Shown here piece by piece: positions 1-8,400 of a stretch of 14,716 bases of DNA. How positions within the stretch are numbered: the stretch's first letter is position 1; each line of letters starts with the position of its first letter. The notes below the pieces were generated by a model. It was given only the letters and a program-made list of their open reading frames with translations. It searched no databases and had not been told where the DNA came from. The translations under genes and the position numbers were made by a program. The stretch covers positions 1 to 14,716 of the forward strand of contig CAYYAQ010000127.1 of NCBI GenBank assembly GCA_964469555.1. The letters are read 5' to 3'. The stretch is from CAYYAQ01 sp964469555 (GTDB lineage: Bacteria; Planctomycetota; UBA1135; UBA2386).

Positions 1-1253
1 CCGAATCATGGGGCAGCGGCTACATCGACTACCCGACCATGGTGCAACCGATTCTCGACGAGCACTGCGTGAGCTGCCACGGGGGAGAGCAGGGCTACGC
101 CGGCGGTCTGGACCTGTCGGGAGGTTGGACCGAGCACTTCAGCATCAGCTACGAGAACCTGGTCAGCCGCCGCGAAACCCAGTTGGTCGCTCACTTGATC
201 GCGGGCATCGACTGCATGAATGGCACCGCGAACTGGTCGGCACAGATCTTCCCCCCGCGCTCGCATGGTTCGGGGGCCGCACCCTTGGCGAAGCTCCTCG
301 TCAACGGACACGACGGGTGCCTCCCGCAGCTGAGCCGAACGGAGCGCGACCTGCTGCTGGCGTGGATCGACACCAACGGCGTCTACTACGGCACGTGGGA
401 CTACACCGAGCACGGTAGCCGCATCAAGGCCTGGCAAAAGACCAAGACCGCGCTCATCGGGCACATGCGGAACGCCGGCTGCCTGCGGTGCCACGGTGAC
501 GAGAATCGACTCACCTACTTCGAGAGCGACTGGTTCAATCTCGAGCATCCGGAACGCAGCCGTATCCTGCGGGCACCGCTCGCCAAGGCCGGGCCCGATG
601 CGAAGACGCCGACGAAGGCGGGCGCGGGTCTCGCGCTGTGTCGCAACCGCAAGGTCGATCCCCGAAGGCAGCGGGTGTGGTTGATGCGGACCGGGGGCTA
701 CGTGCACCACGTGTTGCCCCTGGACGCCTTCAAGCCCAAGCCATACCCCGCGGCCACCACCGGTGGGCAGCCAGTGGGCAGCTTTGCCAGCACCGAGGAC
801 CCCCACTACCGGGCCATGCTGGCCACTATCCTCGCGGGACGCCGCGCGGCTCTCGCCGCCCCGCGCATCGACATGCCCGGTGCCGAAGTCAAGCCAGGCG
901 CGTGTCGGCAGTTCGTCCCGCCGCCCCTGCCGGACCCACTGCCATCCCTCACCGCCCGAATCGACGACGGTTTCGTGCAACTTCGTTGGGAGCAGTCCGC
1001 GCGCACGATCGGGCTGCGAGCCCAGTTACATCGCAGTCGCCGAGCGGGATTCGAACCGGGACCCGACACACTCTTCGCAACGACGACGAGCTTCCGCTGT
1101 GCCGATCGCAAAGCCCCGGCAGGCAAACTGCACTACGCCCTCGTCCTCGTGTCGGGCAACGTGCGCAGTGACCCGATCCGCACAAGCGTCGACGTGCCGC
1201 CACCGCAACCGCTGAAACCAGGACGAACGCCAGATCGCCGAGCGGGTCGGTAA
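1..1253 (+). CDS. Propeller/cytochrome protein, C-terminal part (hydrazine synthase alpha-like), 5' truncated by window edge
   Basis: The reading frame is open from base 3, so the gene begins before the window and no start can be given. Seen: a module opening with YPTMVQPILDEHCVSCH (CXXCH at 66-80), a second CXXCH, CLRCH, at 480-494, and between them GSGAAPLAKLLVNGHDG followed by WIDTNGVYYGTWDY. The same VQPILDxHCxxCH and WxDxNxxYYG pattern recurs in the two di-heme proteins at 9020-11449 and 13719-14716, so this is the cytochrome c end of that superfamily. CRNRKVDPRRQR and VHHVLPLDAF follow. The last roughly 90 residues (about 951-1200) read like a fibronectin type III beta-sandwich. Both CXXCH sites should bind c-type haem, which places the protein outside the cytoplasmic membrane. 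The catalytic activity of such proteins outside anammox bacteria is unknown. It converges with the DUF1501 gene, 167 bp away. Confidence 0.8.
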   Translation, partial: ESWGSGYIDYPTMVQPILDEHCVSCHGGEQGYAGGLDLSGGWTEHFSISYENLVSRRETQLVAHLIAGIDCMNGTANWSAQIFPPRSHGSGAAPLAKLLVNGHDGCLPQLSRTERDLLLAWIDTNGVYYGTWDYTEHGSRIKAWQKTKTALIGHMRNAGCLRCHGDENRLTYFESDWFNLEHPERSRILRAPLAKAGPDAKTPTKAGAGLALCRNRKVDPRRQRVWLMRTGGYVHHVLPLDAFKPKPYPAATTGGQPVGSFASTEDPHYRAMLATILAGRRAALAAPRIDMPGAEVKPGACRQFVPPPLPDPLPSLTARIDDGFVQLRWEQSARTIGLRAQLHRSRRAGFEPGPDTLFATTTSFRCADRKAPAGKLHYALVLVSGNVRSDPIRTSVDVPPPQPLKPGRTPDRRAGR

Positions 1254-1420
1254 GGCGGCGGGCCACGCCATCAAGTCCGCGGCCGTATCGGCGGCGTCAG
1301 GATCTACCGTCGCGCGCTACCCCGCACCGAGGCCACAGCTCTGAGCAAGGCCGCCACGCGAGGCAGGTGAGCGCCAACTGATCAGCGACCCTTGCGGCGT
1401 GCGGCCAACTCCGGGCAGGG

Positions 1421-2695
1421 CTAACCGATGCAATCGATAGGCGCGTATTTCTTGCCCAGGATCGTCTTGCCGGGAACCTTCAACCACTTCTCGAGGATCG
1501 CCGTATAGACGCGTCGGAAATCGATGGCCGTCTTCAAGTTACCGCGCTTATCCAGGTCGGTCAGGCTTGGCATCTGGCCGTGCACGCCTGCCTTGACGCC
1601 CGGTCCAAACAGGAACATCGGCTGGGCGACTCCGTGATCGGTTCCGCCACTGTGGTTTTCCTTCACCCGGCGTCCGAACTCGCTGTAGGTATAGGCCAAG
1701 ACCCGGTCGGCGTTCTTGGAGCGCGCCAGATCTTTGTAGAAGGCGTCCATGGTCTCGTCGAGTTCGTTGAGCAACGTGGCCAGCCGCCGGGGTTGGTCGG
1801 CATGAGTGTCGTAGCCACCGAAGGTGGCAATGCCCTGCGCGGCGTAGTAGACGCGCGCATCGAGGCCTCCATTGATGAAGCCGGCGATGGTCTTCATCGA
1901 CTGGCCAAACTGCGTATCCGGATAGCGCACCGGCGTCTTGTAGTGGGAGGAGAGCTCTCCGAGCCGCTCGCTGGCCGCATTGGCGTTGGTCGCTGTTTTC
2001 GTGATGAACTGAAGATCGGCCTGGGTCGAGGCCTCCTTCATCTTGCTCTTCTTGTTCATCTTGTTGAGGTTGCGATACAGAGCCTGACCCTCGGTGGTCC
2101 GATCCCCCAGAAACCGGAACGAATCCGGTGATGAGAATCCGATGCCGGGATGTTCCTTGCCGGTGATCAGGAGCGGTAGACGGCCAGAGCCTACGGCCAC
2201 GTTCAAGGTCGGATCCGGGTTTTCGCAGGCGTGATCGACGAAGCGTCCCAGCCAGCCCGTGGAACCTTGCTGGCCCGATCTGACGCCCTTCTTCGCCGCT
2301 TCCCAGATCTCTCGACCGACGAAGTGGCTGAGGGTGAAGCCGGGATAACCAGTGCCGAGTACCACCGCCAGATCTCCTCGGTCGTAGAACTTCTTGATCC
2401 GGGGCAGCTGAGGATGCAGCCCAACTTCGTCGTTGAGCTTGAGGACTTCCTTCGTCGGCACTCTGAGAACCTTGCGATGGACGTAGTATTCGTCATCAGC
2501 GTACGGCGGCACCAGGGACAAACCATCGGGTCCGCCGGTCAGGAGTAGCGCAACCACGATGCGATCGTCCGAGGCATCCTTGGGACCCGCCAAGGCGGAG
2601 CGCACCAGGAGGTTGGGCAATCCACAGCCAACGCCGACGATGCCCATTCCACGGGTCAAGAACTCTCGTCGCGTCGCAATATTGATTCGGGTCAT
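1421..2695 (-). CDS. DUF1501 family protein, Tat-exported
   Basis: A complete 424-residue protein. The N-terminus TRREFLTRGMGIVGVGCGLP is a twin-arginine (Tat) signal, and processing is likely near SALAGPKDA. Family features seen are GGPDGLSLVPPYADDEYY, LGTGYPGFTLSHFVGREIWE near the front, and AYTYSEFGRRVKENHSGGTDHG with FLFGPGVK near the end; these histidine/aspartate-containing blocks are typical of DUF1501, which is related to the alkaline phosphatase/sulfatase fold. The ATG is supported by an AGAGGAAA ribosome binding site about 6 nt upstream. It lies 61 bp downstream of the DUF1800 gene on the same strand, a pairing widespread in Planctomycetota and other bacteria, so the two are probably co-transcribed. 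Folded export via Tat suggests a cofactor or metal. The biochemical activity of the family is not established, so no function is assigned beyond the family. Confidence 0.92.
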   Translation of the reverse strand: MTRINIATRREFLTRGMGIVGVGCGLPNLLVRSALAGPKDASDDRIVVALLLTGGPDGLSLVPPYADDEYYVHRKVLRVPTKEVLKLNDEVGLHPQLPRIKKFYDRGDLAVVLGTGYPGFTLSHFVGREIWEAAKKGVRSGQQGSTGWLGRFVDHACENPDPTLNVAVGSGRLPLLITGKEHPGIGFSSPDSFRFLGDRTTEGQALYRNLNKMNKKSKMKEASTQADLQFITKTATNANAASERLGELSSHYKTPVRYPDTQFGQSMKTIAGFINGGLDARVYYAAQGIATFGGYDTHADQPRRLATLLNELDETMDAFYKDLARSKNADRVLAYTYSEFGRRVKENHSGGTDHGVAQPMFLFGPGVKAGVHGQMPSLTDLDKRGNLKTAIDFRRVYTAILEKWLKVPGKTILGKKYAPIDCIG

Positions 2696-2756
2696 GGCAG
2701 ATTTCCTCTTGTTCAGCTCGGGTTGGTTCCTTGTTCCATTTCGAAAAATCTGACCC

Positions 2757-4979
2757 TCAGGTCATCTGATATTCGGGCATGCTCACCATGAGGATGAGCA
2801 CCGCGCGCAATCTCCTGTTCATCGCAGCGCGCGCCTTTGGTTGCACCGGGAATTTCTCCGGCAGCTTGCCCAGGCGTCGAATCAACTTGTTTCGCTTGTT
2901 GCCGCTCAGCGCGCGCACCAGGCACGTCTTGGCCAGATAATCGATTGCAGCTTCCGCACTCTTGCACTTGCCCTGCTCCAGCAAGGCCAGCACATCGATA
3001 TTGAGATGCTTGCCCGTCGTGACCAGCCTGGCAACCGAGTTGTAGCGGGCGAACATCCGAGCCGAGCTAATCCACGACCTTCCGTAGCGCCAGCCCTTCA
3101 CGTCCGGCGGCTCGAATAATTGCTGCCCCATCTGCTGGATTGCATTGTTGATCACGTTGTAGTTGTTGACCTTCTTGACGCCGAACTCGCGCAGAATGCC
3201 CACCACTAATTCGACCGGGCTCTTGATCCGGTTTCCGATCGCGCGAGAGCTGTAGAACTCCTCGCTCATGAAGAGATTCTCGAGCATCGGCGCCAGTTCG
3301 TAGTTGCTGCTCTTCAGCACGGAGGCCAAACGATTGACCGACTCCGGATCGGGGTCGCGGTAGACGAAGTACTCGAACAACTTGCGCGCGATGAATCGGG
3401 ATGTCTGTGGCTGTTCCAGGATGAGCCCCACGAACTGGTCACCCGTCCACGAACCGGTTTGATCGAAGATGGTCTTGTTGCCATCATCGTGCTTGTTCAG
3501 CGCGACGCGGAAACCGCCGCCGAGAGGAGAGAATGTGTATCCGGTCAGTGCCCTGGCGCCCTCGATGATGTCTTTTTCCGTGTAGCCCTGATCCACACCC
3601 ATGGCGAAGAGTTCCATGATTTCACGGGCGAGGTTTTCGTTCGGAGCGCCCTTGACGTTCTTGTTGTTGTCCAAGAATCGGATCATGGCCGGGTCGTGGA
3701 CGATGCTGTACAGCAAGGCCCCGAAGTTGCCGGCGGCGTACTCACGGAACAACGTGTTCTGGCGGTACATGTCGTAGCCGCTCTGGACCACGCTATTTTG
3801 GGTAGCGAAGTGGCCATGCCAGAAGAGCGCCAGCTTCTCCTGAAGCGGACGATCCGAAACCACCATGCGCTGCACCCAACTTCGCCGGAGGGCGTTGATC
3901 TGCTGGCGGTTATGGGAAAGCCGGGCATTGGTGGCCCGTTCGCGCATCTTGTCCCTCAGCTTGGTCTCGATGAAATCCGGCTGCGGCGGTGGCACCGGAT
4001 CGAACGCGATGCTGGTGCTGCGCTTGCGCTGGAAGTGGACCAGGTCCTCCACTGCCTTGTAGAGACCCTTCGCGTGGAGTTGTTCAACCTCCTTCGGGGT
4101 ACCACCGAATCCGGCACGAACCAGGAGGTGCCGCGCCTTCTCGTAGCTCCACTGGTCGGGGGAGAGGAGCTTCAGCCCCCCCAGGGCACCAGCCTTCAGC
4201 GGGTAGATCTGGATCCCGATGGCTTTGATCACCTTGTTCTGCTCGGCGATGACCTTGGTAGCTTCTGCCTTGACGAGGCTCTCCTGCTTGGAGAACTCCG
4301 TCAATCGCTGTTTCCAGGTTGGATCGCATTCGGCGGCGGCCATCCGCATGGCGATGCTTGCCGCACCACCGGAATGTTCGGCCATCTGCCGGGCAGTCGT
4401 CTTCCGGGTCGCCGCCCATTGCTGGAGTTCAAAGATCCTGACGGCCTTGGTTTCGAATACCGCCCGTCGGGTTGCGGCGTCATCCTCAGCTCCTGCCTTC
4501 GCTTCCAGCACCGCCGCCTCGGCCGTACGCGTCTTCGCCATTCCGTCCCGCAGGGCGAATTCCGAGATGAACAGTTCCCGGGATGCCTTGTCGGCAGCGT
4601 TGGTGTCGGCGATCAATCGTTCTCCCACGGCCCGCATCGTATCGAACCGATCTTCGAGCGCTTGCTGCGCCTGACGTAGGGCATCGGCCTTCGCTGCCGA
4701 CTTGCCGGAACTCACCGCCGCGAGTGCCTTCTGGGCAGCTCGCACTTGCGTCAGAGCGGCGCTTGCCCGCTTCCGTTCCGAGCGAGCGATCTCGCGCGTG
4801 GCTGATCGGGCCATCTCACGCGAAAAGTACTCGTCATCGGCGAGTTTCTCCTGCGCGTTGGCTTGTTTCAGTTCCGCAGTGGCCTTCGCCAGCTTGTTTG
4901 CATCCTGCGCGAATGTCGTCGCAGGGAAACCAGCTGCCGTCACGACGAGAAGGAACGAGACAGCTCTTTGTGATTGCAT
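2757..4979 (-). CDS. DUF1800 family protein with long helical N-terminal region
   Basis: A 740-residue protein if started at 4979. That ATG gives a textbook Sec signal (MQSQRAVSFLLVVTAAGFPA, cleavage near TTFAQD) and has AGGAAG 7 nt upstream; the frame stays open to 5147 but the extra 56 residues look non-coding. Residues about 25-245 are rich in Ala, Lys, Glu and Arg with few prolines or glycines and should form long helices or a coiled coil. DUF1800 starts near residue 270 (LSPDQWSYEKARHLLVRAGF). Its hallmark blocks are visible: LALFWHGHFATQN, MIRFLDNNKNVKGAPNENLA, REIMELFAMGVDQGYTEKDI and ARALTGYTF. The molecular role of DUF1800 is unknown, though pairing with DUF1501 is a recurring arrangement. 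It is first in a minus-strand operon and is divergent from the HEAT/propeller gene at 5451. Confidence 0.9.
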   Translation of the reverse strand: MQSQRAVSFLLVVTAAGFPATTFAQDANKLAKATAELKQANAQEKLADDEYFSREMARSATREIARSERKRASAALTQVRAAQKALAAVSSGKSAAKADALRQAQQALEDRFDTMRAVGERLIADTNAADKASRELFISEFALRDGMAKTRTAEAAVLEAKAGAEDDAATRRAVFETKAVRIFELQQWAATRKTTARQMAEHSGGAASIAMRMAAAECDPTWKQRLTEFSKQESLVKAEATKVIAEQNKVIKAIGIQIYPLKAGALGGLKLLSPDQWSYEKARHLLVRAGFGGTPKEVEQLHAKGLYKAVEDLVHFQRKRSTSIAFDPVPPPQPDFIETKLRDKMRERATNARLSHNRQQINALRRSWVQRMVVSDRPLQEKLALFWHGHFATQNSVVQSGYDMYRQNTLFREYAAGNFGALLYSIVHDPAMIRFLDNNKNVKGAPNENLAREIMELFAMGVDQGYTEKDIIEGARALTGYTFSPLGGGFRVALNKHDDGNKTIFDQTGSWTGDQFVGLILEQPQTSRFIARKLFEYFVYRDPDPESVNRLASVLKSSNYELAPMLENLFMSEEFYSSRAIGNRIKSPVELVVGILREFGVKKVNNYNVINNAIQQMGQQLFEPPDVKGWRYGRSWISSARMFARYNSVARLVTTGKHLNIDVLALLEQGKCKSAEAAIDYLAKTCLVRALSGNKRNKLIRRLGKLPEKFPVQPKARAAMNRRLRAVLILMVSMPEYQMT

Positions 4980-4986
4980 GACTATT

Positions 4987-4992
4987 CTTCCT
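4987..4992 (-). promoter_or_regulatory. Ribosome binding site of the DUF1800 gene
   Basis: On the minus strand this reads AGGAAG, 7 nt before the ATG at 4979. It decides the start: the chosen ATG follows this site and begins a clean Sec signal peptide, whereas the upstream in-frame ATGs at 5147, 5132, 5111, 5105 and 5021 would bury the signal peptide behind a polar tail. Confidence 0.6.
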
Positions 4993-5174
4993 GGGAGGTA
5001 GTGGAAGGACCGTGTGGTCATCGCAATTCGCACCACGTCACACGTGTCATCGGCGCGCAGCAACTTGCCAGAACCGACAAGTGTATCCGTGTTGCTCGAA
5101 TGCAGCATCGACATCCTAGCGCTCTCGTACATGCTCTGCGCGACCATCTTGGTGGCGGTGTTCTACGCGGAAAC

Positions 5175-5179
5175 GGAGG
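5175..5179 (+). promoter_or_regulatory. Shine-Dalgarno GGAGG before the 26-codon frame
   Basis: GGAGG lies 6 nt upstream of the ATG at 5186. This is a better match to the consensus than anything in front of the large downstream genes, and it is the main reason to take the short frame seriously. Confidence 0.45.
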
Positions 5180-5185
5180 CTGAAA

Positions 5186-5266
5186 ATGCGCCGCACTGCA
5201 TTGCTGCTGCACCTCGCGCTGTGCGTCACTCTCGCGGCGACATCGTTGATCGCGCAGTCACACTAA
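5186..5266 (+). CDS. Possible 26-residue signal-peptide-like ORF, or remnant 5' end of a lost gene
   Basis: The frame starts ATG-CGC-CGC and encodes an Arg-Arg start, a hydrophobic core (TALLLHLALCVTLAATSLIA) and an end AQSH before a TAA at 5264-5266. That is a complete Sec-type signal peptide with an apparent cleavage site (LIA-Q) and almost nothing after it. A GGAGG sits 6 nt upstream. After the TAA the same frame runs only 14 further codons (YPRESCRRPDSRLG) to another stop. Three readings are possible: a leader peptide upstream of the HEAT/propeller gene 184 bp downstream, the remnant start of an exported protein that has been lost, or chance. Nothing recognisable from a family is present and I assign no function. 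Confidence 0.3.
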   Translation: MRRTALLLHLALCVTLAATSLIAQSH

Positions 5267-5450
5267 TACCCTCGCGAGAGCTGTCGCCGCCCCGATTCGA
5301 GGCTGGGGTAACGAGAGTTGAGTCACGGTAGCATCGGCGGCATGAGTCCCTTCATCGTGACCGGCCTCCACTGCGCCTCGGGACCATCGGTCCAATCGAG
5401 GGGCAGGCCCTCGAACACAGTCGACCGCCACGCCCCAACTGCCACACCCC

Positions 5451-8400
5451 ATGCGAAACGGCTTCCATGAACTCCTGCCGCTCGTCTACGTCTTCCTCTG
5501 TGGATTCACGCCGGGTCTCGCAGCGCAACACTCGCGAAGTCCGTATGCCCTGCAAGTCGCGGAGCAGTTGAAGAAGTTGGATTCCGACTCGCAGAAGGTC
5601 CGCGCCGGAGCCGTCGAGGCCCTCGGTTTCCTCCGGGCCTACCGCGCTGAACAGTCTATGGTCGAACTGCTGCGCGACCCGTCGACCGACGTTCGTCGCC
5701 AGGCAGCCCTCGCCCTCGCATGGTGTGGCGGCCGTGAGGCGATCAGCCCCCTGATCGAAACCCTGAACGACACCGATCCGGTCACCCGCCAGGCAGCGCA
5801 GGTCTCGCTCTCCAACCTCTCGGGCATGGAGTTCCCCTTCGACACGACAGCCGAGCCCGCAAAGCGCACAGCACAGATGAAAGTCTGGCGCAACTGGTGG
5901 CAGACGGTCTCCCCCAACCGACCTCCCCTACAAGTACTCGAACTTCTCCGTGAATGGCAGCGACAACCTCACGGGGCGGTAGTTCACACTTCATCGACCT
6001 ACAGAGGCCCGCCCAGTGTCCTGACCGATGGCCGGATCGGCTCCGGTTTCTGGCAGACCAAGAACGTACCCTTCCCCCAGTCGTGCACCATCGACCTCGG
6101 TCAGGCGGAGGAAATCGCGCAGGTCGTCATCCACCAACACGGACCGCGCTTCGTGATGACCGACTACGAATTGGCCACGAGCCTGGACAACAAGGACTTC
6201 AAAGTCGTCGAACGAAAAAAACGGACCACGCCGGTCACTCTCCAGATCCGTTTCTCTCCTCGCCAGGTTCGCTATCTCCGCGTCACCAGCTACGACTCGG
6301 TGAATCCGGTCTATCCAACCACGTTCTTCGAGATCGAAGCGGGACGACGCCAGGCCAAGGGAACCGCCGACATCACGTGGCGGTGCGAACGCGGCCTTCG
6401 CGCATTGGGAAGTCTCGGCGGTGAAGGCGCGACGGAAGCCATCCTGCGCTGCCTCGCACCGTCCCCGCCAACCGACGAGGATCATCTGCCCATGATGCGC
6501 GCCGGACTCCGCTCACTCGGAAGGCTCCGAAAGGCAGCCGGCTTCGCCTTCCTGATCGAGCTTCTCAAAGACACCTACTGGGCCCGCTACGCCGCCGATG
6601 CCCTGGGCGACTACGGTGACGCGCGCGCGGTGCCGAGCCTCCTCACTGCCTATCGGAAGTACGCCAAGCAACGGAACGGCAGGAATCCGGCCGCTCTCCC
6701 GCGGGACGACAGGATGGGGTTCCCGTCCGAGGATCGCATGCTGGAGACACCGTATTGCATCGCTTTCGCGCTCTGTCGCCTGGTGTCAGATGCAGAATCC
6801 GGCCTCGCGGGGATCGCGCCGTTGATCATGGCCAACCTGCCCGGCGACCACGACACGTTCCTGCTCTACCAACCCGAGGTAGGACACCTGCTCACGCGGC
6901 ACCTCATGGAACTCTCCGGGCTTCGCCAACATGCGTGCGAACACGCTTTCGAACTGTTGGGGCAACCACGGCGATTCCCCGCAACCGACGATGCTTTGCC
7001 CTGGCCACGATTCGCGCCCGGTCGCATGGCCTCCTGGCTGCCTGCCATCTGCACACAAGAAGCCGATCTACCACGCTTGCTCGCATTGCTGAAACACGAG
7101 GAGGGTTGGGTCCGACTCAACGCAGCGAAGACCCTCGCCTGGATCGGCGACAAGCGAGCCGTCGAACCGATAGCCAGATTGCTTTCGCAGGCGAAGGCCG
7201 AGGCGGACTACGGCTACAGCGGCACGTTCAAGGATGAGGAATACGCCGACCCGGCTCCGCGCTGGCGCGAAGGCCTGATCCGCGCCTTGGGAAAGCTCCA
7301 CGCCCGCAAGCATGCAGCTCTCATCGTTCGAATTCTCGAAGATGAAGCGTCGGTCGTGGAGGTGCGACATGCCGCTGCGAAGGCGTTGGCGGAACTCGGC
7401 GGCGAGACGGCCCGGCTCGCGTTGCAACGCGCCGCCAGCAATCACCCTTTCCAGAGCGTCCGCCAGGTGGCCCGCGATGCACTGCGCCTTGGCGGTCACC
7501 CTGTTGCGGCTTCTCGAGCTCGACCCACCACACGACCGACTGCTTCGTCTCCATCTCCGGGCTCCACCCTCGACGCCGTTCTCTTCATCCAAGGCGACAA
7601 CAACATCCCAAACACCATCGGCACGGTCGAGCAAGCCGACCGCTGGCGACAGACCTACGTCGTCACCGACTCCGGTCCGGCCTATCGACCCGGGCGCAAC
7701 CTCAGCATCTTGCGACCGCCCCAACCCGATGGTGTCGTCACCGCCTTGACTCACTTCAAAGACGGCTATGTGGCCGAACCCGAACTCTCCTGGGACGGCA
7801 GGCACGTCATCTTCACGCGGCGTGGCCAGGATGATCCCTGGTGGCACATCTACCGCATCAATCTGGACGGATCGGGACTCGAGCAACTCACTCGGGGCCC
7901 CTATCACAATGTCGGCCCGGCCTACCTGCCGGACGGCCGGATCGTCTTCGCGTCCAGCCGTATCGGCATCCGCGATGAGTACCACGGTTACCCCTGCACC
8001 TCTCTCCACGTGATGGATGCCGATGGGTCCGGCATCCATACCATCGCCACGAACATCGGCCGCGACAACGAGCCGGCGATCCTGAACGANNNNNNNNNNN
8101 NNNNNNNNNNNNNNNNNNNNNNNNNNNNNNNNNNNNNNNNNNNNNNNNNNNNNNNNNNNNNNNNNNNNNNNNNNNNNNNNNNNNNNNNNAACATCGTCGT
8201 GGTCACGCAGGGAGGGTTGACCCTCATCGGACCATCACGTGAGCGGGAGGAGATCATCACTCCGAACAACAAGACGCGCGCCTACACCACACCCTTCCCA
8301 CTCCCCGATGGCAGTATCCTATGCGCTTCTTCTCAAAAGACCCCGGATCGCACCAAGGTCGACCTGGGTCTGTATCGGTTCGACCCCGAACGGAAGGAGC

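Larger units (their letters stand above)
4980..5450. other. Divergent intergenic region between the DUF1800 and HEAT/propeller genes
   Basis: A stretch of 471 bp holding the 5' regions of two divergent transcription units. Apart from the DUF1800 ribosome binding site and the 26-codon frame at 5186-5266, I see no recognisable gene or RNA. An imperfect palindrome around ACACGTGT (5040-5047) and the palindrome CTCGCGAG (5271-5278) are the only short symmetric elements noted. No sigma-70-like promoter could be picked with confidence on either strand. Confidence 0.5.

Noticed and set aside
6..980. Long minus-strand open frames opposite real genes (for example 6-980, 3459-4679 plus, 7068-8039 minus, 8319-9152 minus)
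   Set aside because: They are antisense or out-of-frame shadows in GC-rich DNA, rich in Arg, Ala, Gly and Val with no motifs, and the opposite frame encodes a recognisable protein.
5040..5047. ACACGTGT palindrome as an operator for the DUF1800 operon
   Set aside because: Only 8 bp of perfect symmetry, a single copy, and no regulator gene in the window to link it to.
4980..5147. A 56-residue N-terminal extension of the DUF1800 protein starting at 5147
   Set aside because: It would bury a clear Sec signal peptide, has no ribosome binding site, and the ATG at 4979 has AGGAAG at the right distance.
5342..5469. A 42-codon ATG frame overlapping the start of the HEAT/propeller gene
   Set aside because: No Shine-Dalgarno, no recognisable motif, and a composition typical of chance frames in high-GC DNA.
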